Shown piece after piece: positions 22,636 through 34,105 of a DNA stretch of 64,000 nt (positions are counted from its first letter, which is position 1; every line of letters starts with the position of its first letter). The stretch covers positions 61,981,702-62,045,701 of the forward strand of contig NC_132927.1 in assembly GCF_047675955.1 (NCBI RefSeq), given 5' to 3'. This stretch comes from Chlorocebus sabaeus. Lineage: Eukaryota > Chordata > Mammalia > Primates > Cercopithecidae. Both the position numbers and the translations under genes were made by a program. Under the pieces are notes generated by a model, which was not told the DNA's origin, made no database searches, and worked only from the letters and a program-made list of their open reading frames with translations.

Positions 22636-23994
22636 TTAAAAGATATAAGATTATGTTTCTGACTTGCTAAGTGCATACGTAAAGCATTAAGAAATGATAT
22701 AAAATGGTGGCAAGGATTTGGGTGAAAGGATCTGGAAACCCACACTGTAGACTGACCTATCACAACTCAGTGTGTCAACTTAGATAAACCCATTAAGACA
22801 TTCCAGAAAATAAAGGATTGATCATTACACATCCTGGCAGATGAGTGTTGCGAATGTCACTAACAAATTATTGCCACAGATCTGATTAAAGTGATTAAAA
22901 AAAGAGAGATCTCCCTCTGAAAATTATTGACTACATCTGGTGTTGCCACTTCATCAGTTTTCTTTTACCTTTCAATATGTTTTTACAGTACATTGTTTTT
23001 ATCTGAAGCACTTCACGGAGCTACTTTAATAATGGTCTCCACTGACTTTCTATTTGATTTATTTATTTTTACTATTATATCAATTACAGGATTTATTTCC
23101 TGTGCCATGAAATGTGATGAAGATTCTGATGAAATCAATAGGATATTTCCCTACAACATTACACTAATGCATAAAAACACATCTCTATATATGTCTTGGA
23201 TGACATCTAGTGCCAAATACCTCATGGGACTCAGGAAGAATGGGCCTGAGTAAAGGTCTTTTGAATTTACAAATTTAAAAGATTTCATAAATTTCAACCA
23301 CTAAAGGTTTGAGAAAAGTCAATTAAAAAGTAATTACAGAAAGAGGAATATGAAACAATGTCTTAGATATTTGTGGCATTAAAAAATAGAATTATACCAA
23401 CAACATTAATCCTGGGGAATATTAGAGACAATCTTATTCAAAGTCCTTATTTTATAAATTAGACAAATTATCTACAAAAATAGAAAATTGACTTCGATAG
23501 TGTGAAATTACTTAATGGATTTCTCTCTACTTTTCACTTGTCCTTCCGACTCCCAACATAAAACCACAAGTCGAGGCAATTATAACAGCATATAAACCCT
23601 ATATATGTTATAAATTTCTTTTTAAAAAAATATGTAGAAAGAGTTTTCATTCCTTTCAAATTTCAGTTGAGGCACAGCACCATTATGGCCCAAAAAGGAG
23701 AGTCTTGCAACCTGTTTTGGCTTGAATTTCTCTCTATGAGTTTGTAGGGATAATAGAAGAACAGAGGGCTAAGTGAAATCTTGCTCTGTAAGTAGGATAA
23801 AGATGAGGAGATGAACAGAGTGATAACCATAGCTTGGGTGACAAATACAAGCTTACTACTGCTCATTTCTTCCCAGTGGAATCAAATACCTCCTGTTACT
23901 ATTTTTCCTGATACTTCTTGTTACTATTTTTCTACCTGTTCCAGGGGTTGGCAGTATCAAGTCGACCCATGTGGTTTTTGTTCTAACCACTGAA
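22636..23994. other. unique sequence with a small imperfect tandem duplication
   Basis: TGTTACTATTTTTC occurs twice at 23894-23907 and 23919-23932 (period 25). A 108-aa ORF (22927-23253, +) has hydrophobic stretches but no family resemblance, repeat origin or splice context, and I regard it as chance. No other feature is supported. Confidence 0.5.
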
Positions 23995-24125
23995 TGAATG
24001 ATTATGGGCAAGTTATTGAATGACTCTGAATGCCATTTCCTCATCATTTGCAACTTTATTGGTAGGTTACAAAATTCTGCAGAGATCTCAATATAATTCC
24101 TAGTACATAGCAGGTATTTCACAAT
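23995..24125 (+). mobile_element. MIR-like fragment, sense
   Basis: TATGGGCAAGTTATTGAATG, CCATTTCCTCATCATTTGC and CCTAGTACATAGCAGGTATT follow MIR order; divergence is high. Confidence 0.55.
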
Positions 24126-24384
24126 GATAATTTTTACTGTAATTATGTAGCAAAACATGCAAATTAGAAAAATCTCTGCCAGTGGTATAGTATTTGTTCA
24201 AAGCACACACATACAAGGTTACTGTGTAAGTTCATAATAAGCATCCCATTTTCAAACTTGAAAAACTAATGAAACATATTTTCTAGGTGTCTTCTGCTAA
24301 TGCCATCAGAAGCTCAAGATAATGGTTGGCCCCATCAGAGCCAAAGTGAACATATTCTAGTATTTAAGTATTGATGCTTTTTCT

Positions 24385-25055
24385 TTGGAGAATCTGTTTC
24401 TGTTTTCATATATATATTATATAGTATAACACATAATATATGTTATGTATTATTTTATATATATTATGTATTATATATATTTTGTACTATTTGTTTCAAT
24501 ATTATATATTTATCTTATGACATATTTGCATTTGTAATACATACTTATATAACATGGGCTACCTAATATTATAGAGATTTATTATAAGAAATTTGCTCAG
24601 ATGATTATGGAAGCTGAGATGCCCCAAGGTGTTCAAGTCAGCAAGCTGGAGACCCAGATGAGCCAATGGTCTGCTTCTAGTCGGAGCTGAATGCCTGAGA
24701 ACCAGGAGAGATGATGGTGTAAGTTCTCATCTGCAAGCCAGCAGTCTTGAGACTCAGAAAGAACTGATGTTTTAGTTTGACCCTGAAGGTCAGTAAAGAC
24801 TAATGGCTCAGCTCAAGCAGCCAGGCAGGAACAATTTTCTCTTACTCAGCTTTTTTGTTCTATGTAGGCATTCAAACTGATTGGATGACTCCCACCCACA
24901 TTACGGGGGCAATTTGCTATTCTCAGTTTACCAGTTCAAATGTTATTCTTATCCAGAAACACCTCACAGACACATCCAAGATAATATGAATAATATTTAG
25001 CTAAATGTCCTGGCATCTGGTAGCCCGGTAAAGTTGACACATAAACTATCATACC
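24385..25055 (+). repeat. old medium-reiteration repeat with an internal (TA)n, family not named
   Basis: I recognise the recurring text TTTATTATAAGAAATTTGCT, ATTATGGAAGCTGAGATG, CAAGCTGGAGACCCAGATGA, TCAAACTGATTGGATGAC, ATCCAGAAACACCTCACAGA and AAGTTGACACATAAACTAT as a common human interspersed repeat whose first part usually holds a TA microsatellite, here at about 24405-24485. I cannot assign the family with confidence. Confidence 0.6.
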
Positions 25056-26113
25056 ATGAAATTGTAGCTGCTCAGGATTTGAGAAAGACAGAATTTGCCT
25101 GACTCTGCGTGAATTAAGCATTCTGTGTGACTTATTTTTCACAATAAGAAACCTTCTCCAAGGAGAGACAGAGCAAAGTGGCAGAGGCCACTTATGCAAT
25201 TCAGAGCCAACCAACCAGGGAAGAAAGACTCACTTGTGACTGAACTTAGATATAGCCTACTGAGCTTTGCTTGTGTCCTAAACCTGATGACTGCAGTCAA
25301 AAAGGTCAAATTCCTTTGTCCGATTCATCAGAATTATGACAGTAAACATTCATCTTAAAATTTTGCTTTGCCTTTCTTGAATAAGAATATGGGATCACGT
25401 CTCATAGACGTAGAGTAGAACTTGGGCACGGGGGATTTGATACCTTAGGCTGGAAGTCGATCTGATTCTGCCAGGATTCCCATGTATCATTCCCCACCTG
25501 TGCCTTCAACTGACCTTAAAGGGGCTGTGCCAGTCATTTTGAAACTGGACTACTCTCACGAAGAAGTACACGGTACTGTTGTTTCCGTGATCCAGCCAAT
25601 TCTTAGCATGATTTCTGAGCATGACAGGAAACACATGTCAACACCTCACAGAGGTGTTTCTCTTTGTTTAATTTGAAAAACTGACTACTGGATCAGTCCC
25701 ACCGAATCTACTTTAAATGGTTACCATTTAATCATAATAAATTTAATTTAGAAAGAACTTGGAGTGCAATTTAATGAGCACCCTTGATGTGAAGGTTTGT
25801 AGCCAATATCCTGTCACCATTAATATCCAATGAATCTGCTTTCCTCCATTATTTCCTTATAGAACCTTTATTTAGACAACTAGAGATTGTTTGTTTTCTT
25901 TTTATTTTCTTGGTAGTATGAAGAGTTATATATCCAAGATACCAAGACTGCAGCTCTGGTTTGTCATCTGGTGATGGTATCATGTCTCATTTTTAAAAGA
26001 CAAAATTGTACTAGAGCCCATAGGCCACAGAAATGTAAAAACTATCGACGAGTAAGATCCTTCTGATAGTTTGGAAAAGCTCTCTGAAAATCCCGTGGAT
26101 GTGACAAAAGAGC
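25056..26113. other. unique sequence
   Basis: No gene or repeat recognised. The part at about 25385-25680 keeps several CpGs (CATAGACGTAG, CTCTCACGAAG, ACACGGTACTG, TTTCCGTGATCC) and encodes a 64-aa ORF without known likeness; it may be a weakly conserved element. Confidence 0.45.
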
Positions 26114-26147
26114 AGGAGAGGGAGAAGAGAGAGAGAAAGAGAAAAAG
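26114..26147 (+). repeat. 34-base polypurine tract
   Basis: Pure A/G run made of GA repeats (AGGAGAGGGAGAAGAGAGAG and on). Such mirror-like tracts can form triplex DNA. Confidence 0.9.
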
Positions 26148-26239
26148 TAATTGCAGTATTCATTTCCCCTAAACTGTTGTAGCAATCAACTTTGCAATTA
26201 CCAAAATCCATTTCACTGGACTTTATAACTGGAAATGAA

Positions 26240-26790
26240 ATGGGTGAGAAATGAGGATCTCTAATGAAGGCTCAGATCCCCACCCATTGCGTTATCATCA
26301 CATTCCACCGGTTTCAACATTCCCTTGCCAGCTTTGTTTTTATTTGCAGCTTATTTTCTCGCACCTCGCCAAGCGATTCACATTCATTTACATTACCACC
26401 GTTTAACTTGCAGACAAGAAGAAGCGCAGTTTCAGATCTGATGGGCTCGGCATTTTGTGTGTGTCTAGTTGAGTTTGTTTTGCTGCCTAAAACAAATGTC
26501 TCTGGAGCTTCGTTTAATTTAGCATGTCAAACTGCTTCCTTCAAAGGCGATTTGAAAATGCTTTGTATATACAATAGACGCAAAAAGCCCGAACAAACAG
26601 ACTAGAAAACAATGCTTAGAGGAGGAACAATGAAAACACAAGCAGGGCTGCCTATCAGCCTGAATGAGATTTCCCCTGTTGTTAAATCAACAACTGTATT
26701 CGTGAATTAAAATAAACTGAAGAGAGGGCACAAGGTATTTTAAAATAATGAGCCATAAAAGACATTTTTCATTTAGCACTTCTTGTTCTT
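26240..26790. promoter_or_regulatory. strong candidate conserved non-coding element
   Basis: About 550 bases free of any repeat I know, in a CpG-poor region, yet keeping many CpGs (CATTGCGTTATC, CACCGGTTTC, CTCGCACCTCGCC, AAGCGATTC, GAAGCGCAG, GGCTCGGC, CTTCGTTTA, AGGCGATTTG, AGACGCAAAAAGCCCG). It is dense in short developmental factor motifs: AACAAT and ACAAACAG (SOX/FOX-like), ATTTGCAG (POU-like), TTTAATTTAG and GTGAATTAAAAT. The 113-aa ORF across it (26264-26605) has no known domain. It reads as an enhancer; conservation is an inference. Confidence 0.4.
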
Positions 26791-27504
26791 TTACATTGTT
26801 TTTAACCATAACTTCATAGTGGCAACTATTTGTCTAGAAGCTGAAAGATACATATTTTCCAGAAGTCTCTGGCTATAGGAGCTCCCACTGTTTATAATTT
26901 CTTGATACTACACCCTTACCAGATATATTATGATTTCTCCCATTCTGCAGGTTGCCTTTTCACTCCCTTGATAATGTCCTTTGATGACAAATGATTTTAA
27001 AATTTTGATGCTGTCCTGTCTTTTTTTTCTTTTCTCCTTCTTCTTTTTTTTTTTTCTTTTATTGTTGTTGCTCTTCCAATGTGTATACAACATGATGAGC
27101 AGGTCTCCCATAGACACCAAGACATTTAATAAATATTCCCTAAAAACGGAGTCTGCATGGACTTCCCAAAAACGAATGGCATTTAATATTGAAGTCATGG
27201 GAATGTAGATTGACTATTTCTCATATTCAGTTCAAACATTTGAAAAGCTATTAAAATGAAACACTTTTGTAATTGATTTGAAAGGAAAGCCTGTCTTAAA
27301 TGTTTGTGAAGCTACACATTGTCTTTATTTATCACACTTAGTAGAAATATTTGTCTATTTTTTGTCCAGAAATATTAATGTGTTTGATTATGAGTTGCTA
27401 TCCCAGACCCAACTGAATCTAATAATTGCCATATGTACTAAATCACTTTCTAAAATCCAAACATTCTGAATTTTGAAGACAGGGACTGTGAAAATACTGT
27501 GAAA
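26791..27504. other. unique sequence around a polypyrimidine tract
   Basis: Apart from the tract at 27019-27060 I see no gene or recognised repeat. Confidence 0.5.
27019..27060 (+). repeat. 42-base polypyrimidine tract
   Basis: Uninterrupted C/T run, mostly T with CTTCTT units. On the reverse strand it makes a Lys/Arg-rich stretch within a chance ORF. Confidence 0.9.
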
Positions 27505-27750
27505 CTGCAATGACAATAGCAGGTAACAATGATGTAATGCCATTTTCGTTTCCAAAAGGCTTTCCTGTACATGATCTCACTTGAGCCTCACCAAAAATTT
27601 TGTAGTGGATATTATCCTTATTTCACCAGTAAGAACACTGAGTTTTAAAGAGGTTAAGTGACTTTTCCAAAAGGGATAAAGTATTAGAACTGAGAGGTTA
27701 GATCCTGTATCTTCTAGCTCCAAATCCTAGTGGATAGCACAGTATTTATT
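27505..27750 (-). mobile_element. MIR SINE, antisense
   Basis: Nearly full-length reverse MIR: ATGATCTCACTTGAGCCTCA, TATTATCCTTATTTCACCAG, AAAGAGGTTAAGTGACTTTT, GTATTAGAACTGAGAGG, GGATAGCACAGT. Confidence 0.85.
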
Positions 27751-28284
27751 TGCTAAACACACAGAACAACTTTTACGAAATGACTTAACACCCATGCAAA
27801 GTTTAACCAAAACAATATCTCTGTGATACTAGAAAAATTAGGCAATTCGTTGAGAGAGAGAAACAGAAAAAGAGAGAAATAGATTCAGTAAGCTGTTCCC
27901 ATAGCTACAGAAATAATCTTTCATATGAATCCACTTTCTCAGCATTTGATGAGGATACAGGATCCTGGGAGTTCCTCTGCATAAGGAATGTGCTATGTAT
28001 ACGTCGCGCCAGATTAAGTCAGCTAATTGCCACCCACACCCTAGCCCCTTATTAAAAAACAAAACACAAACTTCTTTACCACCAAGGTTAAGAGTATCAA
28101 TTACCAGCTAAATTTTTTTTTTTTTTTTTCAGGAAATAATTCAGTAAAGCCAGACTGCTGAAACTAATCTTGTCATATTAAGGTAGGTAGGCAAAGTAAT
28201 GTTTAAAAAATTTCCCAACTTAATATTAGTTATAGGGTGTCAAGATAGTAATTCTTAGAAAGAAAACCAAGCTTTTTCCCTTCT
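27751..28284. other. unique sequence
   Basis: A poly(T) tract lies at about 28112-28129. Nothing else recognised. Confidence 0.5.
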
Positions 28285-28700
28285 GTGGGTCTTATAATTT
28301 TATTATTTGTAGAGCCCCACCATCCCGACATAGGTTCATTTCTTCTCTCCCTTCGGGCTGTTAAGCCAGGACAGGAAGCACTTTGTGACGCGCAAGATAG
28401 ATTTCCAGAACTCCCTGATGCTTCTAAATCTCCTATTTTGGCTGGGGGAAATTACCCAGCACAATTTGTAATATCAAGACAGCAGTGTAAGGAGAGGCTA
28501 AATGTCAGGGCCGGGGAAGCAGAAGGATGAGGGACAAATGTGATTGCCGAAAGCAGGGCTGAAGACGATCTCATTAATCTTTCATTATTCAGGCACTGGT
28601 TTCCAAGACAGACAACAGGGACACAAATAGAAGACGTATGCTCTGGGCAAATTATAGGACCAAACATTCCCACAGAGACCTAAGTGGAGTGCCACGTGGC
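28285..28700. promoter_or_regulatory. candidate conserved non-coding element
   Basis: Repeat-free, more GC-rich than its flanks, with retained CpGs (CATCCCGACAT, CCTTCGGG, GTGACGCGCAAG, GGGCCGGGG, GATTGCCGAAAG, GAAGACGATC, GAAGACGTATG). The segment GATCTCATTAATCTTTCATT near 28567 carries an ATTA/TAAT pair. ORFs of 81 and 73 aa overlap on opposite strands and show no known domain. Function as an enhancer is inferred. Confidence 0.35.
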
Positions 28701-29834
28701 CCTGCCAATACCAGTATTTAAAGGATTCTGAGGTGCTTGATGTTGCCTCAAAGATCTCATTATGAGAATAAAGGTGAGCATTTCTTAAATCTCCACAGAA
28801 AACACTCTCAGTTCAGGGGTCATCAGTGAGTTTGAGGATTTTTATTTTTAAAACAAATCGACACTGTTTTAGATCATGACAAATAATAACTTGTGGGAGC
28901 ATGGTATTTTCTATTATTTGTTTTCTGCCGGTTATTAAATCTAAACCCCAAGGGTTCAATACCAGAATTCCTTTTCACAGGCATCTGCATCAGAATAAAC
29001 AATTTCCCACGAAATCAGCTTAGGTCACAATCAAATTTTTATCGTTTTACTTACCTTTTGTGGCTGGTTCTGAAAATAATCCATTCTAGTCCTGGATTTA
29101 CAGGAGAAATTATTTATTTACATATTTATTAAAATGGTGCAATGGAATAGGCATTGAGGTAGAGTAGTTCATGTCTAGCGGGGAAATATAATCAATAGAA
29201 AAGTACAGTAAAATGTGATTATGAAAAATGAAGACAGATGAAACTATGGCGTCATAGAAGAATGTATGCCAGGGTAGTGATGGAAGGCTTCTTGGAGGAG
29301 GTGTTGCTGAGACTGATTCCTGACAGAGTAGAAGTCTTCCATATGCATAATTCAGGGAAAACTTTTTCTAGGAGAAGAAACATCATGCAAATGGCACATA
29401 TAAATAGAGTATTCTCATAGATAGAATATTTCATCCTGGATTCACTAACATGTATGGTAGTTTTTATGTTCTGTCATAGTTAAAGGTATATAAAGTAGAT
29501 TCCCATATTAAACTTCTTTGAGTACATAAATGACATAAGAATCAGATTTTCTGCTGTGAGAATTGTGTGATTAGTCATTTAGAATATCATACCATAATAT
29601 CTCATATTACACTCTAATACGTATACATTTGTTTTAATTGGCTCCTCTGCATGCCTACAATACACTGAAAACTTCTATTCATAACAAAAATGTCAATAAA
29701 TCATAGAATTCTGAAGTGCCTTCTGATGTACAGGGAATAATTTTAATTACACCATTGTGGCTTTAGTGTTGTACATTTTCAAATATTTTTCCATCTTGCT
29801 TTCTTAAAAAATATTTTAGGTTTTGACAGAATTT
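28701..29834. other. unique sequence, possibly including an old repeat
   Basis: The part at about 29150-29410, with GGAAGGCTTCTTGGAGGAGG near 29281, resembles text that recurs in old human interspersed repeats, but I cannot assign a family. Short ORFs are not convincing. Confidence 0.4.
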
Positions 29835-29940
29835 ATGAGTTCCAAAAAGGCAAAGACTATGTCTTTTCAAATTTGACTCTGTATTTATGCATTATATTGA
29901 GTAACTTCTCCAAGTATGCTTGTTGAATTGTATTTAATGC
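29835..29940 (+). mobile_element. L2-like 3' end fragment
   Basis: AAAGGCAAAGACTATGTCTT followed by a TTGACTCTGTATTTATGC-like box and GCTTGTTGAATTG follows the order at L2 3' ends, with strong divergence. Confidence 0.4.
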
Positions 29941-30044
29941 TGTAATCTTCTGTTTATCCAGATTAAACCAGAAAAATTATTTTCCAATTCTGCTGGGGAA
30001 TCTAGCTTTATATGATCAATTGTGGCCATTAACTTCATTAAACT

Positions 30045-30640
30045 TAACACAAATTTTAACTCCCATTTTGAAATAATTTTAGGTTGCAAAAACAGTACGC
30101 AGAATTCCCATATACCTTCTCCCCAGCTTTCCAAAATGGTGAACTCTTCACATAACTACAGTTATTATGATCCAAATTGGGAAATTAACAATGATTCAAT
30201 ACTATTAAGTAATCAACAGAGCTGTGAAAATTTCACCAATTGTCCACAAATGTGTTTGTTGCTGGTCCAGAATTCAATCTATAATCCATTGCATTTAGTC
30301 ATCATCCTTAGTCTCCTCTAAGATGGGATGGTCCTTTGTCTTTCATGACCTTATTCTTTTAAAGAGGCTGGGCAGTTACTTTGTAGAATGACCTGATTGT
30401 ATGTTTGTCTGATGCTTCCTCCTGAATAAACTCAGGTTTGCAGTTTTGGCAAGAGGACCGCAGAGGTGTTATATCCTTCTCAATGCATCCTATCGGGAAG
30501 CACGTGGTGTTGTTATGTCTCATTACTGGCCTTGTTTACCTTGATCTCCTTGAAGTCTGGCTGCAAGAGACCAAGCTTGAGATTAGTCTGCTTCATTGCA
30601 ACTAGACTGAGTTCATGTCCTAATCTCACATTCAAATTTT
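30045..30640 (-). mobile_element. old L1M fragment, antisense
   Basis: Matches reverse L1M 3' text in order: GCAAAAACAGTACGCAGAAT, TCCCATATACCTTCTCCCCA, TCTTCACATAACTACAG, GAAATTAACAATGATTCAAT, TTGCATTTAGTCATCATCC, CTTTCATGACCTT, TTTGTAGAATGACCTGATTG, GACCGCAGAGGTG. It has no open frame of note. Confidence 0.75.
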
Positions 30641-33379
30641 AATTTGGGTAACAGTTGTTGTTGAGCTCACAGTGTCTGAATTCCTATTGAAAGAGACGGG
30701 ATCGTTATTAATGTTTGCATTTCATGAAAACCAAATCAGAAGTCTGAAGTTTTTGTATAAGTTCAAGGATTCAGCACATACAAGTTCAATCTCTCTCTTT
30801 AGTTTCCTTCCTTCTCTTGCCACCCTTGGGCAAAACCCAACAAGCAAACAGGACTCTGCTACCCTAGTCTATCCTGTACTATGAATGAAGCAACATCTAT
30901 CATATTTCCCCAAGAAAACTTCAGTGTATACTTGCAGTTCTCCCATTTTCAGTCTCCTAGCAAAACAGCCAACCAAATCCCTTTCTTTCTCTAAGGGAAT
31001 GATTTACTGGCCCTAGCTTTGCTATTATTGTTAAGGAATATTATAAGGTCAATTAATATAGAAAGGAAAGAAGACCAACAGCCTCGTTCTTAATAATAGG
31101 AAAGCAGGAGAGATTAAAAACAAAAAGAGTTTAAGAAAAAATTCCCAAGAATATTTAATTGTGTATGTCCCTGTGTGGGAAAGATCAGTGAAACAAAACT
31201 CACCCCTATCAAAATGAGGAATTCAGTTGGAAATAGAAGAAAGCACCAATTTCACGCAATTAGGAAGGAGCTTGATGTGGAAGCACATGGAGACATTAAA
31301 CTGCCCAGGTCTGTCATCACGTGATTGCTGGGCTACTAGGGGACCGGCAAGTTGATATTCTACTTATGTGATCCTAAGTTGAGTTGATGGGATTATTTTA
31401 GTATGACCGAATGACCACTCTATTCATTTTTGTCATTAAAAGTAGAGAATGCTATTGCTATGCTGCAATCCAAGTACTGTGTATCATTAAGTCAGAATGT
31501 ATTTTTAAAAATTGTGGTTCAGTGTGCTAACAGATTCAATTAAGGTTTACCCCTGAGGATAAGTGGTAAGCATGTATTTGGATCATGAACGTATGATATC
31601 TATATTTTCTCTATTTTCGAGGAGTCGTTTGGGAAATCAGAGGGGAGAAACCCCTTTTTCAGTTACTCTAGGATTCAGATGATTTAACTGAGACTTTTCA
31701 TCTCCTCATCACCATATGGAAAACAACTGGGCACTCATTCCTGAGGTCTGGGCCTGGGTGAAGAAACAGCGGAAGTCCCTGGATCCCTCAACATTCAGAT
31801 ATCTGGGTGACAAAAAGAGAGAAGTTGAGTCCAAAATGGACTATCTAGGAATCTCAGCTGTTTTCAGTGTTCTCTTTTAATCTGCCAGTCTCAGCATTTT
31901 ATCTCAATATCAACAGAGAATGTTCATTTGACAAAATACATTCATAAATTCTCTAGATTCCCTCTTCCTTGAAAATGCCATTCAATTATTAACCTGTCTT
32001 TTTAAAAATGATGCCATAGCATTAAATTCATGAGCTGCTTTCCAAGCTTTGTTTCCTAAGATGTTCTTAAATAACAAAACATCCTCTGTAGTTATTTAAT
32101 ACTTCCAAAAAGGCATACACTTTAAAGCTACTTCGTGATTCACCATTGAAATGTTTAAACCTAGGAATTTAGCAGGTCTGCAAAAACCTAACACCTTCTA
32201 AATCTGACTTCCATTTGAAAAACTAGAGGACCATTTAACTCCTATTATAACTGCCTTTGGCTTAAAGGATCATATTGAATACCAAAGAGAAGTAAATAGA
32301 TTGGATAAAAGGAATTTCTGTGGCTGGCTGCTTTGGTTTGTTCTGTGTAAAACACACCTTTTAATTTAAATTAGACAAATGGCAGAATTTCCTTCCTAAT
32401 GAGACTGCCCTGACTAGTGGTTTGGATGTGTCACCTCCACTCTTAATCAGGTAATCATAATTAAGGTGAATGAACCAACCAGGGAAGTGGAAAGCAAGTC
32501 AAAAAGTGTATTGAACAAAAAAGACCTCCAACAAGCAGACCACCAGGGCACAATCAGGAGGAAACAGCTACAGCTCCAACACATGACTTGGGAAAAGCCA
32601 CTAGACACCAGCAATGTGACTGCTGAATTATAGTTCACAGCAAGTTTGAATCCAGATGGTCTAGATTGCCTAACCAGTTCTATATTAATTGTGCCCACTG
32701 TCTTGCTACAGACGCCAAACCCTAATATGTGTTTTTCTCTCTCTCTTTTTCTGTCCATTAAAATAATCCATGATCAATTTGAATTCCATTTGGCCTTATA
32801 TTTGGTTGTTGTCTCTTTCTGTTCTAACTCTAGAATTCTTTCAACAGTATTGAGATTTACTTGTGTTAGGGCAAAAAGAATCCTTTGGATCCCTAACTGA
32901 ACCACTTTAGATGCATTGTAGACTCCATATCAGATAGAAGTAATTGCTAAAGGGCCGTTTAAAGTTTTGCTTTTACAAAGTGTTAATATTGTTAAATGTC
33001 TTTTCTTTAAGGAAGATTTCAGACGAAAATTTCCAGACCAAGCCAGAGTAAGACCTGAATTCTGATTAAATGTAAAAAGTATGGCAGTTACTATACGCAT
33101 TATTATTAGTAAAGCCAAGGTGGGATTTATTTCTTGTTGTTGTTTTAATGGTGGAAAGACCAAAATGAGAGAATCATGAAATTAATTCAAATGAAGCACG
33201 GAAATAAAATTTGGGGTCCTAGTGGTTCAAGAAAATGAAGAGTAACAAACAGATTCCAGATCAATGACTATTAGACATTGGAATGATAACTCACGACTAT
33301 TCCCAGTCCTCATTTTCCCAAAATTCTGACTCAGTAAGACAAGTATGGCCACAAAGATGTGCAAGTTTGAAAGAACCCA
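30641..33379. other. long unique stretch
   Basis: About 2.7 kb in which I see no recognisable repeat, gene or RNA. ORFs of 103 and 84 aa near 32447-32900 overlap on opposite strands and have no family likeness. Old LTR or L2 remains cannot be excluded. A few CpG-retaining spots occur (CATCACGTGATTGC near 31315, GGACCGGC near 31341). Confidence 0.5.
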
Positions 33380-33419
33380 GAATGTTGGGATTACAGACAT
33401 GAACCACTGCATCCAGTCT
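33380..33419 (-). mobile_element. 40-bp Alu scrap, antisense
   Basis: AATGTTGGGATTACAGACAT followed by GAACCACTGCATCCAGTC matches only the first ~40 bases (the 5' head) of an Alu in reverse. No further Alu text is on either side. Confidence 0.75.
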
Positions 33420-33634
33420 AGATTTAATTTTAATATAATGTTCAGAGAAAGTTAGCAAAGGATATGTCAATTATGTAGGGATTAATACAAATTATCATCA
33501 TAAGTGGTGGTTAAAAGCAGTTACACATTGCTGTTGAAGATAATGCACACATTGTTTATTTATTAGCTGTCAATTAAAGGTCATTGACATTCAACACACT
33601 AGCATGTTAAGTGATATGTATTATATATATTTAA

Positions 33635-34105
33635 TTTTATTTTTTATTGTAGTAAGTATATATAACATAAAATTTACCATTTTAGCCATTTTTAATGTAT
33701 AGTTCAGTGACATTAAATATTTTAACTTTGTTTTACAACATTTATCATATATGAACATTTTCATTAACCCATACTGAAACTCTGTAACCAGTAAACAATA
33801 ACTTCTCATTGCCCCCCTGTTGTATTTTCTGTCTCTATGAATCTGACTGTTCTAGATATCTCTATAAATTGAATCATACAATATATGTCCTTTTGTGTGG
33901 CTTATTTCACTTAGTGTAATGTCACCAAATCTATCCATGTTGTAGCATGTATCAGAATTTCATTTCTTTTTAAGGCTGAATAATATTCCATTGTTGTAGA
34001 CACTATGTTTTGTTTATTCATCATTCATTGATGGAAATTTGGGTTTTTCCCCTCTTTTGGCTATTATGAATAATTCTGCTATGAACAGCCGTGTTCAAAG
34101 TCTGC
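33635..34105 (-). mobile_element. L1M fragment, antisense
   Basis: Reverse L1 3' text: AACATAAAATTTACCATTTT, AGTTCAGTGACATTAA, GGCTGAATAATATTCCATTG, TTGATGGAAATTTGGGTTTT, GGCTATTATGAATAATTCTG, CTATGAACAGCCGTGTTC. Confidence 0.9.

Noticed and set aside
22269..22763. 164-aa reverse-strand ORF, the longest in the window
   Set aside because: It covers an antisense MIR and flanking unique DNA, has no recognisable domain, and lies in a place with no promoter or splice evidence; length is within chance for this much sequence.
22927..23253. 108-aa ORF with hydrophobic segments, membrane-protein-like at first sight
   Set aside because: T-rich DNA gives Phe/Leu/Ile-rich chance ORFs; no family likeness, no exon context.
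26908..27208. Lys-rich and Phe/Leu-rich ORFs on opposite strands
   Set aside because: Both come from reading through the polypyrimidine tract at 27019-27060.
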